A stretch of DNA of 64,000 nt. Source: Desulfosarcina widdelii (GTDB taxonomy: Bacteria > Desulfobacterota > Desulfobacteria > Desulfobacterales > Desulfosarcinaceae). The position numbers were made by a program, and so were the translations under genes. The notes beneath the pieces were generated by a model. That model made no database searches. It was not told the DNA's origin and saw only the letters and a list, made by a program, of their open reading frames with translations. This document shows, in pieces, positions 7,690 to 15,878 of this stretch; within the stretch, counting starts at the first letter, position 1; the number at the start of each line of letters is the position of its first letter. The stretch lies in contig NZ_AP021875.1 of NCBI RefSeq assembly GCF_009688965.1, forward strand, positions 3,906,001 to 3,970,000, read 5' to 3'.

Positions 7690-8622
7690 ATGAAAAAGCA
7701 GAAACTAACGACCCTTGGCAAAGTTTTCGACCGCGTCGATGAAATGTCGGCAGCCTGCTATGACCAGAATATTGATGTCCCCGATGTGTCCTTTGACAAC
7801 CTCGATGTGCTGCGGATCTCTGGTGAACCGCATGATATTCGGCCCGTGGCAGCCCGATCTATTTCAAATCGCCTTGGCGTTCCTTATCCGTATCTGCGAC
7901 GGTGTCCACCCGATGTACAGGCGTTGAACCTGAATCACTGGATCACGAAGGAGAAGAATGACCAGCTGCTGTTCCGGTTTGATGGTCAGGATGTGCGGGC
8001 CGTTTTTACGACAAAGTATATTCCGGTGGACAATTTCGAAGTTTGTGAGCGCCTGGATTCGTTGGGTTATGGGCCGGACACCGAAGTGCAGTGCCATTTG
8101 GACCCGGAGTTCATGTCGTTGAGCATTCCGGATGGCAAGCATTCCTTCGATATCAACGGGGACAGATTTACAGGCGGACTAAGTTTTTCGAATAGTGAAG
8201 TTGGTTTAGCTTCACTTTCAATCAGCTGCTACTATCTCAGACTTGTTTGTAGTAACGGACTAATTGCCAAATCTGACGTTTCAGCTTCTTATCGCCACGT
8301 GAGCACAAAGATCCTTAGCGAGTTCCCCCAAGTGATTGATAAGGTGTCATACGAATTGGGCGCCCAGCGATCACAATTCAAGCTGTCCATGGAATCGCCG
8401 GTGGATGATCCTGAATCGACCCTGGACAGCTTCAATCGTCAGTTCGGTCTGAATGCATCCGAGAAGGAAGCAGTGGAGTGGGCGTGGCCACATGAAATGG
8501 GTGATACGATGTTTGCCGTGGTCAATACATACACCAGGGCGGCACAGTGGAATGAACTGTCCGCGGAATCCAGTTTCAGGTTGTCTCGGGTTGGCGGGAA
8601 TATTTTGGGGATGTTGAATTGA
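7690..8622 (+). CDS. DUF932 phage/plasmid-type protein
   Basis: About 310 residues from the ATG at 7690, preferred over 7678 because GGAGAATACT lies just ahead. The protein carries the DUF932 core: LNHWITKEKNDQLLFRFDG, VRAVFTTKYIPVDN, a central GGLSFSNSEVGLASLSISCYYLRLVCSNGLI block and a C-terminal helical part with EMGDTMFAVVNTYTRAAQW. Members are common on plasmids, phages and ICEs and often lie next to recombination genes; their biochemical role is not established. Here it follows the helicase and paralogue pair and ends before a terminator, so it closes the recombination part of the island. Confidence 0.85.
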   Translation: MKKQKLTTLGKVFDRVDEMSAACYDQNIDVPDVSFDNLDVLRISGEPHDIRPVAARSISNRLGVPYPYLRRCPPDVQALNLNHWITKEKNDQLLFRFDGQDVRAVFTTKYIPVDNFEVCERLDSLGYGPDTEVQCHLDPEFMSLSIPDGKHSFDINGDRFTGGLSFSNSEVGLASLSISCYYLRLVCSNGLIAKSDVSASYRHVSTKILSEFPQVIDKVSYELGAQRSQFKLSMESPVDDPESTLDSFNRQFGLNASEKEAVEWAWPHEMGDTMFAVVNTYTRAAQWNELSAESSFRLSRVGGNILGMLN

Positions 8623-8651
8623 AAGCCCGGGCTTTGGACAGTGGGAACTTG

Positions 8652-8690
8652 GGAACCCTCCTGGTCAGATGATTGGGAGGGCTCCTTTTT
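8652..8690 (+). terminator. Rho-independent terminator after the DUF932 gene
   Basis: GGAACCCTCC (8652-8661) pairs with GGAGGGCTCC (8676-8685) with one mismatch, and TTTTT follows directly. It sits about 30 nt after the DUF932 stop codon. Confidence 0.7.
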
Positions 8691-9047
8691 CTGGCATCGC
8701 TGCTAAACGAAGAATCTAAGCTCCCGAATTTGACTATGATCAAATAATGAATTGTTGACAATATCCCGAAACACCATTTAAATTTAGTTGTCCTATCTGC
8801 AAGTTACTTATCGCCAAAAGCCAAACCCATTGCGAAATCGGGACGGAAAACCACGGGTCTCTACAATCTCGTTGCGTCGATATTTCTGAATTTGGGTTAA
8901 TCTGAGACAGCCGGGCTGCCGAGGGTGACATCGTCAAGGTCACTTACGGAGCAGTTCGGCTTTTTTGTTTTAACTGAAAGAATGCGATGCCTTTCAATTA
9001 AATGTATAAATTGTTGTAAATGCTAACTAAAAAAAGGAACAAGGCAA
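8691..9047. other. Intergenic region without recognisable gene
   Basis: About 350 bp of lower-GC sequence. I see no coding frame with a family signal and no clear repeat. The final bases hold the weak AAAGGAAC site of the esterase gene. Confidence 0.5.
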
Positions 9048-9935
9048 ATGTTAGCCAATTGGTTGGTAAAATCAGCTATCCGGTTCCAGGTTCGTAAAGC
9101 TTATGCAGGTGGCTTTAATCTCGATGGGTGGCGTGCATTCATGAGAGGCCTCGGTATGTTTGCGCGTATTCCCAAAGGGATTACTGTAGAGTCCGTTGAT
9201 TTCGGAAGTATCAGGGCCATGCACTTCTATCCTATCGATCCGATTCAAAACTGTGCGGCTGTTTATTTCCATGGGGGGCTGTATGTCGGGGGCCGACCGC
9301 ACGACTACCGCGAAATGGTAGCAAGGCTATCATGCGAGTGTAATTGTTCTATCTATGCAGTTGATTATCGACTGGCACCGGAAAATCCTTTCCCGGCAGC
9401 AGTTGAAGATGCGCGAGCTGCTTTGGCATATATCAATAGCATCTACGACCGAACAGCCGTTTTAGGGGATTCTGCGGGCGCAGGTCTGGCAATGGCAGTC
9501 ATGAGGGCAGACTCAGTATCTGCTCTGCCAGTAGCTGGGGTTTTGTTGTCCCCTATGGTTGATTTGACCTTGAGTGGCAGAAGTATAGAGGAGAGGGCGG
9601 GGCGTGATCCATTATTTCGTCGACAGGCCCTGGAATCAGCGGTGTACATGTATCTTGGTGACCATTCGGCAGAAGACCCGGATGTATCACCCCTTTTCGC
9701 TGATTTATCGGGCTATCCACCTTTGCAGATTCATATTGGGACAGAGGAAATGTTGTTCGACGACGCAAAACGTTTGGCCGAAAACGCTCAGCGTGCTGGT
9801 ATAGAGGCAGAGTTGTGCGAATGGGACGGCATGATCCATGATTTTCAACTTGCAGCTCGAATGCTCAAGGAGGGTCGTGAATCCATCAGTCTCATTGGTA
9901 AGTTTTTACGTAGCCGCATGTCGGCATCAGATTAA
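9048..9935 (+). CDS. Alpha/beta-hydrolase, HSL-type esterase/lipase
   Basis: The 295-residue protein has the oxyanion-hole motif HGG (75-77, in YFHGGLYVGGRPHDY), the strand-turn AVDYRLAPENPFPAAVED and the nucleophile elbow GDSAG with Ser142. The acid is probably the Asp/Glu in HIGTEEMLFDDA and the base the His in MIHDFQL. These are the marks of the hormone-sensitive lipase family, which hydrolyses esters of short acyl chains. No signal peptide is seen, so it should be cytoplasmic. It stands alone between two terminators and is likely cargo of the island. The physiological substrate is unknown. Confidence 0.9.
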   Translation: MLANWLVKSAIRFQVRKAYAGGFNLDGWRAFMRGLGMFARIPKGITVESVDFGSIRAMHFYPIDPIQNCAAVYFHGGLYVGGRPHDYREMVARLSCECNCSIYAVDYRLAPENPFPAAVEDARAALAYINSIYDRTAVLGDSAGAGLAMAVMRADSVSALPVAGVLLSPMVDLTLSGRSIEERAGRDPLFRRQALESAVYMYLGDHSAEDPDVSPLFADLSGYPPLQIHIGTEEMLFDDAKRLAENAQRAGIEAELCEWDGMIHDFQLAARMLKEGRESISLIGKFLRSRMSASD

Positions 9936-10044
9936 CGGGCAGAAGATACGCAATCACATTCGACCAATTGCCTGGCGGAAGTAGCAACTTGAGTATTAAT
10001 TGACCTAATTGAAAAGTCCATGATTTGGACAAATGTAACACGCG

Positions 10045-10080
10045 AGCCCTCCCTTCCAACGTACCGGGAGGGCTTCTATT
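10045..10080. terminator. Bidirectional terminator between convergent genes
   Basis: AGCCCTCCC (10045-10053) and GGGAGGGCT (10066-10074) form a perfect 9-bp stem with a 12-nt loop. Moderately T-rich sequence follows on the plus strand. It separates the esterase (plus) from the secreted protein (minus). Confidence 0.65.
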
Positions 10081-10094
10081 AATTTGCGTTAGTG

Positions 10095-10592
10095 CTATTT
10101 ATTGGGCATTTCTGTTTCACCCTCAATGATCAATTCGGATATTCCAGGTGCCAAAGATTTGGATTCCCATGTTCCATTGCCTTCTATACCTTCATATTTA
10201 CCAGTACCCCGGATGATAGTGAAGGTTCCCTTACTGTGACCTTTCCCTACTGGTTTTCCTTCAGTACTTGAAATCACTTTATCGCCGTTCGAATAGGTTC
10301 GTACAACGTAGCCGTTCACCGTACCTTTGCCGGTTTTAAAATTCATGTCTAAAAGCCCACTACTTATCCCAGTGGATTTCTCCCCTGTCTTTTCATTAAC
10401 GTATACATTCTTGTTTTCAAATACCGCGATTGTGTGTCCTCCTTCGTCACCAACCTCGATGGAATGCCATTTGGTCCGTACACTTGTCGCCCTGGATTTT
10501 ACCTTCTCGCCTGCTGCGGCATAATCGATCGCAGCAATTGCAAAAAAAACTACTACCACCATCATTCCTGATAACGATTTGGATTTAATCAT
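10095..10592 (-). CDS. Secreted protein, allene-oxide-cyclase-like beta-barrel look
   Basis: About 165 residues from the ATG at 10592 (AAGGGAGAG upstream). The first 28 residues are a Sec signal peptide: basic start, hydrophobic MMVVVVFFAIAAIDYA, then AAAG. The mature part is rich in short strands and Gly turns and contains GKGHSKGTFTIIRGTGKYEGIEGNGTWES. This GTF.I.GGTGKY.G..G.G pattern is seen in small lipocalin-like or allene-oxide-cyclase-barrel proteins. A periplasmic binding or structural role is possible; ligand and function are unknown. Neighbours give no help, as it is a single gene between a terminator and a divergent gene. Confidence 0.65.
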   Translation of the reverse strand: MIKSKSLSGMMVVVVFFAIAAIDYAAAGEKVKSRATSVRTKWHSIEVGDEGGHTIAVFENKNVYVNEKTGEKSTGISSGLLDMNFKTGKGTVNGYVVRTYSNGDKVISSTEGKPVGKGHSKGTFTIIRGTGKYEGIEGNGTWESKSLAPGISELIIEGETEMPNK

Positions 10593-10799
10593 GACATCTC
10601 TCCCTTTCTTTTTTTTCATTCGACCATGGATGGGCACACAAACTCCAAGAAAAATTTAATTTGACTCACAATGTCAAGGTGTTAGGATGTTTGTACCCAC
10701 CGCAAAAGATGATACGTTTTTAACATGTAAGGGCCGCGTATAACGGTTATAACGGTTCAGTTTTTTAGAATTAACGTCGGATTGATGTGACGGGTCGAT

Positions 10800-12692
10800 A
10801 TGAAAAAGCTTGAATCTATCCAATTTGACCTATCGGACTTCAAAATCAAAATTCAATTTCATGGCAGAAAGGAACCGCTTGTCGTCCATTTTGATACGCC
10901 ATCCAGACGATTTCATTTCTCGGTTATTGCCCTGATCGTCCATGAGATGAAAAAGAAAGGGCAATCGGATTACATTCACATCCGGAGGCATAAGGATGTG
11001 TTGCAGAGGCTTGACCAGGGATTCTCAGGCAAACATGCCTCCAAGAATGTGGAAAGCATGTGGGCGAAAATTAACATGGCCTGGCGACACCGGCTGCCAG
11101 ATTTAGAGACGGCCGCTTGTTTTAAGATTCTGGATCGGGATCAGATTCCGCCTTTTGAAAAGGGTGGAAAATATAGATACGAATGCTCGGATATAGAGTG
11201 TGATATCTGGGCGAACCTATTCAGCCACGACGAAAACAACAAATGGCGTCTCAAATTTTTAAGTGATCCGGCAGTGGTTGACTTGAATGCGATTACGCTT
11301 TCCAATGGACATTTGAAGGGTGACGCTGCCTGGGAGGCGTTTTTGGATCGTCTGACCATTTCGTCGGGAAAAGAAAGCGCTCCAAAAAAGAGAGTGACAA
11401 CAAGGAGGCCAAAATGGACACTTGCTTTGGTCGGTGTCCTGGTTGTGTTTATTGCCACCTTCGCAAGCTGGTATGCTTTCCTTCGGCAAATACCCCAGAA
11501 AGGGGGACTTGAACTTCCAGACAGGCCTTCGATTGCGGTATTGCCTTTTACCAATCTAAGCGACGATCAACAGCAAGATTATTTCACCGACGGTATGGTG
11601 GACGGCATCATTACGGCATTGAGCCGCGTGCCCAAACTTTTCGTGATCGCCAGCAACTCGACATTCAGTTACAAGGGCAAAGCGGTTAAGATCCAGGAAG
11701 TGAGCGAGGAACTGGGCGTTCGATATGTCTTAGAAGGCAGCGTCGCCAAGGCAGGTAATACAGTTCGCATTAACGCCCAATTGATCGATGCGCTCACCGG
11801 CCACCACCTGTGGGCCCAATACTATGACAGGAATTTGAGCGATATATTTGCTGTTCAAAACGAAATCATTAAAAAAATCATTACGGCCATGCAGGTGGAG
11901 CTAACAGATGGAGAACAAATACAGGCGTCTGCCAAAGGCACGGATAGTCTTGAAGCCTACCTAAAGCACCTACAGGCCTTATATAAAATCGGTAAATTCG
12001 ATATCGAAAATAATGCTTCAGCAAAGAAGCTGGCTGAAGAGGCGATCGCCCTGGATACCAATTATGCGATGGCATACAGGGATTTAGCTCTCACTCACCG
12101 AATGGATGTCTGGCTGGGCACAAGCAAATCACCCAAGCAGTCCATGGTAAAATGTCTGGAGTTGCTGGAAAAAGCTACACAATTAGATCCAACTTATGCC
12201 GATGCTTACAGTTCGATTGCGTTCTCGCTCAGCATGGATGGTAAGCATGAAAAAGCAGTTGCTACAGCGGAGTATGCGGTTGAATTGAATCCTAATTCAG
12301 CCAATGCACATGCCATCCTCGGAAATACAATCAGATTTTCTGGAAGGTCAGCGGACGCTATTCCAGAATACAAAAAGGCAATACGCCTCAATCCCATCCC
12401 ACCAGCCTATTATCTGTTTGGGTTAGGCCATGCCTATTGTCTGACAGGCCAATATGAAAAAGCGATCAAGTGGTGCAAAAAAGCAATACTGGTCGCCCCC
12501 GATTCTTACCTACCACATTTAACGATGACCGTAGTGTATAGTATGGCAGGCAAAGATAAAGAGGCCCGTGCTGCGGCCGCAGAAGTCTTACGGACAAATC
12601 CCAAATATTCGGTTTTCCAACATGAAAAAAGAGCCACGATCGTTGGTAAGGAAGAATATTTTAAAGCTTTGCGTAAAGCAGGGTTAACATGA
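10800..12692 (+). CDS. Membrane-anchored TolB-like/FlgO-like domain protein with TPR repeats
   Basis: The 630-residue protein has three parts. Residues 1 to about 195 are a soluble N-terminal region that I do not recognise. One membrane helix follows (ALVGVLVVFIATFASWYAFL, about 208-227). The outside part begins with a TolB/FlgO-like domain (SIAVLPFTNLSDDQQQDYFTDGMVDGI ... VRYVLEGSVAKAGNTVRINAQLIDA.TG.HLWA) and ends in several TPR repeats (EEAIALDTNYAMAYRDLA, EKATQLDPTYADAYSSIA, EYAVELNPNSANAHAILG, KKAIRLNP). The same architecture is seen behind DNA-binding or cyclase domains in CadC-like and class III cyclase proteins, so a signalling role is plausible. The N-terminal domain would then be the output. 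No strong ribosome-binding site precedes the ATG. Confidence 0.75.
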   Translation: MKKLESIQFDLSDFKIKIQFHGRKEPLVVHFDTPSRRFHFSVIALIVHEMKKKGQSDYIHIRRHKDVLQRLDQGFSGKHASKNVESMWAKINMAWRHRLPDLETAACFKILDRDQIPPFEKGGKYRYECSDIECDIWANLFSHDENNKWRLKFLSDPAVVDLNAITLSNGHLKGDAAWEAFLDRLTISSGKESAPKKRVTTRRPKWTLALVGVLVVFIATFASWYAFLRQIPQKGGLELPDRPSIAVLPFTNLSDDQQQDYFTDGMVDGIITALSRVPKLFVIASNSTFSYKGKAVKIQEVSEELGVRYVLEGSVAKAGNTVRINAQLIDALTGHHLWAQYYDRNLSDIFAVQNEIIKKIITAMQVELTDGEQIQASAKGTDSLEAYLKHLQALYKIGKFDIENNASAKKLAEEAIALDTNYAMAYRDLALTHRMDVWLGTSKSPKQSMVKCLELLEKATQLDPTYADAYSSIAFSLSMDGKHEKAVATAEYAVELNPNSANAHAILGNTIRFSGRSADAIPEYKKAIRLNPIPPAYYLFGLGHAYCLTGQYEKAIKWCKKAILVAPDSYLPHLTMTVVYSMAGKDKEARAAAAEVLRTNPKYSVFQHEKRATIVGKEEYFKALRKAGLT

Positions 12693-12829
12693 CTGAATTC
12701 GAATTGCATGTACTTTATAGCTAAATAAATCTAAAAACATTCAAACAGCCGCGACTGTCGATTGTTCCGTCTAACTCATTCGCACTGAATTCATAACGTT
12801 GAGTTTCCATCTATTTTTGAAGCACCAAC

Positions 12830-13020
12830 ATGACCGACCAAATCACCACAGCCCTCACCGCCCTGAAAAAACCAAATTCCGATCTCGGTTCAAATTTACG
12901 GACAAGGATCACCAATACATCCACTCCAAAGGCATCGACACCATCCGCTCCCACGCTGTCGATTTCATCACGACCAGATTAGCACCGGCGTTCCCCAAAA
13001 ATGATGGAAAGCAGACGCCG
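12830..13020 (+). pseudogene. DUF4186 gene, 5' half (frameshifted and interrupted)
   Basis: The ATG at 12830 reads MTDQITTALTALKK in one frame. After a run of six A (12866-12871) the family sequence continues one frame over: KFRSRFKFTDKDHQYIHSKG, IDTIRSHAVDFITTRLAPA and PKNDGKQTP. In intact DUF4186 proteins GKQTP is followed by MRGHPVFIAQHATATCC; here homology stops at 13020 and the missing half is found at 13887-14041. The gene is thus broken twice, by a single-base shift and by an 866-bp insertion. The function of DUF4186 is not known; the family keeps Cys and His residues that may bind metal. Confidence 0.8.
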
Positions 13021-13367
13021 GTTCTCCCTTGCAATGAGTCTCCATCGAAATACTTCATCAAATTCACGGCGGACATTAAAACCGATCCTTAGTGGCGAAC
13101 GGACATAATCGACCATCAAATTTGTCATTTTCCGTTATCCTTTGTCAGTACGGGTAATATATGGTGGGAGGCAATAAGATTGAATTGACACGTATCATGA
13201 ATAGACATTACGGATAATTTATTGCAGGAGTCCATTGGTTGCTAAAATATTTCAACATCGGCATGAAAGGATAGGATCAAGCACTGGATCGAGTATCGAC
13301 TATAGTAAGAGAAATACAAACGGGTGCGCTTCCTCAAACATAGAGTTGGTTGTCCAGTGTGTAGATA

Positions 13368-13393
13368 AGGGGACAGTTTTTTAGCTGTCCCCT
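13368..13393 (+). terminator. Perfect hairpin with T-rich tail
   Basis: AGGGGACAG (13368-13376) and CTGTCCCCT (13385-13393) form a perfect 9-bp stem with a TTTTTTAG loop and a CTATTTTT tail. It can act as a terminator, but the ggggacag motif also resembles REP-like tails seen near small transposons, so it may be a remnant of the inserting element. Confidence 0.6.
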
Positions 13394-13481
13394 CTATTTT
13401 TCGGTAGATATCCTTGGGGATTGTAATCAGGCCATTGACCTATGATTTATAAGATCAGATTAGATTTCAAGGTGATGAACG

Positions 13482-13862
13482 ATGCCGGTTGATCCTCAAA
13501 TCCGCAACAATCCCGTTAAGTCCATCCTAATCGTCGAAGACAATGACATGCTATTGGAGTTGCTGGTCAAAGGTTTTGAAATGTTCGGCATGGAGATATT
13601 CAAAGCTGATAACGGTCTCGACGGATGGAATCTTTTCAAAAGCGATCACAAAGATGTTGTCCTCACCGATATTAGTATGCCAGGGTTGGATGGCATTGAG
13701 CTTTCTCGACGGATACGCAATGCGTCACCAAACACCACGATTGCTTTGATGACCGGTGCAAACGCTGATGCCGCCAGAGAGCTCTTAGATGATGGTACCG
13801 CAGATCATCTATATCTCAAACCTTTCCCGTTAAGTTCTGTCTGCAAATCATTAGCCGCCTAA
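13482..13862 (+). CDS. Stand-alone response-regulator receiver protein (CheY-like)
   Basis: The 126-residue product is a single REC domain: acidic pair E19-D20 (ILIVEDNDM), phospho-acceptor D63 (VVLTDISMPGLDG), switch T91 (ALMTGA) and K113 (YLKPF). All key residues are present, so it should accept phosphate on the Asp. There is no output domain; such proteins act as phosphate relays or bind a partner. AAGGTGA lies 7 nt ahead of the ATG. It lies inside the insertion that broke the DUF4186 gene and has no kinase beside it, so the cognate kinase is unknown. Confidence 0.9.
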   Translation: MPVDPQIRNNPVKSILIVEDNDMLLELLVKGFEMFGMEIFKADNGLDGWNLFKSDHKDVVLTDISMPGLDGIELSRRIRNASPNTTIALMTGANADAARELLDDGTADHLYLKPFPLSSVCKSLAA

Positions 13863-13886
13863 AAAACCTGAGGATTATATTCCTGT

Positions 13887-14041
13887 ATGCGGTATTCATT
13901 GCCCAGCATGCGACCGCGACTTGCTGCCGGGGATGTCTGCGGAAATGGCATCGGATTGAAAAGGGGAGGACGCTGACAGATGATGAAACTGGGTTTGTGG
14001 TGGAGTTGGTGATGGAGTGGATCAGGGACCAGATTCAATAG
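13887..14041 (+). pseudogene. DUF4186 gene, 3' half
   Basis: From 13889 the plus strand reads AVFIAQHATATCCRGCL, RKWHRIEKGRTLTDDE and TGFVVELVMEWIRDQIQ then TAG. This is the C-terminal half of DUF4186, including its CC..C and H residues, and it has no start of its own. It is the counterpart of the fragment at 12830-13020. Being otherwise undamaged to the stop codon, it suggests a fairly recent disruption. Confidence 0.8.
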
Positions 14042-14101
14042 ATTGAAATTTTTCTGGCAACATAGATAAGCACAATTGTCCCGACTGCATATTCCAAGTT
14101 T

Positions 14102-14983
14102 TCAGGCTGCCAAAGAAGTGGCCGCGATGATCTTTCGAAACTCGGCCAATATGTCTGGATAGTGGGAAGATAAAAAGTGGACCACCTTACCGTTGTCCAG
14201 CAGGCGCGACAAGTAGCCGCAAGCCAAAACCAGATTCAACGTGTCCTTGCCATATGATTCTTTGATCAACTTGATATCGTTCACCAGTCCTTCGGTCTCC
14301 TTTTCCATGCGGGCCATCTCTTCGGGTGACAGCCCCTTCAGCTTTTTTTTGAGAGGCTCCTTTAGCTGACTGGGTGGGGTTGCGGCTAACAGTGCCTTGG
14401 CAAATGGGACCGTGTAGTTGTGGGCTGCCGTCATCAGCTCACACATCTCAACCTGCCGGTCAGGCACCACTCGGCTCAATGTACGCAGGGCGGTCGGGGT
14501 GATGCGCTTGTCTTTGAGCATGTCCACTGCTTCCGGATCAATCCCGTTGAGTAAATTGCGCTTGCGGCGTATCTTGGCTACGTCCACATCCAGTGCTTTT
14601 GCAATTCTTTCCTCCGATACACCCTTTTCCACGGCTTTCAAAATCATGAAATGTTCCTGGATAGGTGCCAAGCGGCTAATCTTATGGTTGTAAGTGTATC
14701 CCTCGTCATCGGTAGCCAAAAGGCAGCGAACCGAGCGTTTGCCTAAAGATTTGAGTACGTCCAGGCGCAGATGGCCGTCCAACAACAGGAACTTTCCCGG
14801 CACCTGCTTGAGACTGTAGACGACAAGGTGCTCGATAATCCCCACCTCCCTGACCGAAGTAGTCACCTGCCGGTACTTGGCCGTTTTCTTGATAGAGGCT
14901 TTGATCGTTTTCATTGGTTGAATGTCGTCGATGGCTACCTCGATCACTTCCGGTTCGAAGGCCATTTTAACCGCCTTTTTCAT
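14102..14983 (-). CDS. ParB-like protein with RepB C-terminal-type domain
   Basis: About 293 residues from the ATG at 14983 (AGAGGTGCCC upstream; the longer frame to 15151 overlaps the previous gene too far). An N-terminal ParB/sulfiredoxin-like domain (VAIDDIQPMKTIKASIKKTAKYRQVTTSVREVGIIEHLVV ... FLLLDGHLRLDVLKSLG) is followed by a helix-turn-helix stretch (GVSEERIAKALDVDVAKIRRKRNLLNGI) and the helical RepB C-terminal-type domain. It overlaps the preceding parB-like gene by 17 nt. No ParA ATPase lies nearby, so classic partition is unlikely; a role in binding element DNA with the adjoining recombinases is more likely. It ends the five-gene minus-strand module. Confidence 0.85.
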   Translation of the reverse strand: MKKAVKMAFEPEVIEVAIDDIQPMKTIKASIKKTAKYRQVTTSVREVGIIEHLVVYSLKQVPGKFLLLDGHLRLDVLKSLGKRSVRCLLATDDEGYTYNHKISRLAPIQEHFMILKAVEKGVSEERIAKALDVDVAKIRRKRNLLNGIDPEAVDMLKDKRITPTALRTLSRVVPDRQVEMCELMTAAHNYTVPFAKALLAATPPSQLKEPLKKKLKGLSPEEMARMEKETEGLVNDIKLIKESYGKDTLNLVLACGYLSRLLDNGKVVHFLSSHYPDILAEFRKIIAATSLAA

Positions 14984-15878
14984 GGGCACCTCTCTGCTGC
15001 CTGTCTTTGATTTGGTCCGCCACATATTTAGGCATGGAATCGATGGCCTCGGCCCGCAGCAAGGTGGCAAAATGGTCATCCTGGAACAGATCGCCGAGAG
15101 CCGAAACAATGAACAGCAGGCGAGCCTCGCATACCTTGGCCTTGCGAACAAGCATGGTCTGCCGTTCGACCTCCTTGCGGTAGGTTTTCACCAGGATGTT
15201 GGCCGTAAGCGCTTTCTTCCTGCCCGAGGTGACGCCCGTGAAAAGCTGTTTTCCATAGGTGCGGCGTTGCTCAATCAAGCGCCTGACATGGGTCAGCGCA
15301 TTGCCGCGCAGTTTCTTTTTCTTGTATGCCTCCAGCAGCGCCAATTGCGCATCTTCGTCAGTTGCGCTGGAGATTTCGACCGCTGTACTGATCGGCACCT
15401 GGCCCTTTTCGACCGCACTGATCAGGCGTTCTTCACCGCATTCCAATAGCCGTACGATGCCACGTACGTATTCCTTGGTGACATCGATCTTGGCGGCGAT
15501 TTCGGCTGAGGCGTACCCGCGCTCCTTGAGCAGGCCAATCTGTTGCACCAACTCGACGCTCAGTTGCTGTCTGCGGGCAAGGTTTTCCACCAGGCTCATC
15601 AGAAAGCAGTCTTCCTTGGACACTTTGATGATAACGGCCGGAATTTCTTCCTGCCCCAGGGCAACGTATGCCTCCAGCCGTCCCTGCCCGCAGACAAGGT
15701 CGTATCCCTTACCGTCCTTGGAGCTGGAATGGCTGACGGTGATAGGGCGTTTCAATCCGATGTTGCGAATGTTGGTTACGATCTGTTTAAACTTGGCCTT
15801 GTTACGGCAGCGGGGGTTGAGCACCCGAATTTGCTCGATGGGAATCATGGCAACCCGCTGTTCAGTATTCGTTTTCAT
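14967..15878 (-). CDS. ParB/RepB/Spo0J-family DNA-binding protein
   Basis: About 303 residues. The ATG at 15878 overlaps the recombinase stop as ATGA and is preferred to the in-frame codon at 15890. The ParB N-terminal domain is clear: IPIEQIRVLNPR ... VTNIRNIGLKRPITV, then GYDLVCGQGRLEAYVALGQEEIPAVI and the LMSLVENLARRQ box with RR. A KorB-like helix-turn-helix follows (GYASAEIAAKIDVTKEYVRGIVRLLECGEE). In Spo0J the GxxR box binds CTP; the visible sequence is GQGRLEA, so CTP binding is conceivable. It is cotranscribed with the recombinase and with a second ParB-like protein. Confidence 0.88.
   Translation of the reverse strand: MKTNTEQRVAMIPIEQIRVLNPRCRNKAKFKQIVTNIRNIGLKRPITVSHSSSKDGKGYDLVCGQGRLEAYVALGQEEIPAVIIKVSKEDCFLMSLVENLARRQQLSVELVQQIGLLKERGYASAEIAAKIDVTKEYVRGIVRLLECGEERLISAVEKGQVPISTAVEISSATDEDAQLALLEAYKKKKLRGNALTHVRRLIEQRRTYGKQLFTGVTSGRKKALTANILVKTYRKEVERQTMLVRKAKVCEARLLFIVSALGDLFQDDHFATLLRAEAIDSMPKYVADQIKDRQQRGAHEKGG

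Larger units (their letters stand above)
13021..13886. mobile_element. 866-bp insertion splitting the DUF4186 gene
   Basis: The interval between the two homologous halves of DUF4186 carries a terminator-like hairpin (13368-13393) and one gene, a stand-alone receiver-domain protein. I see no transposase, no terminal inverted repeats and no target duplication. About five codons of DUF4186 (around MRGHP) are partly deleted at the right junction, where only atgcg remains. The insertion could therefore come from illegitimate recombination rather than from a transposon. Confidence 0.6.

Noticed and set aside
14102..15878. Plasmid partition operon (parAB)
   Set aside because: There is no ParA-type ATPase and both ParB-like genes are coupled to recombinase genes.
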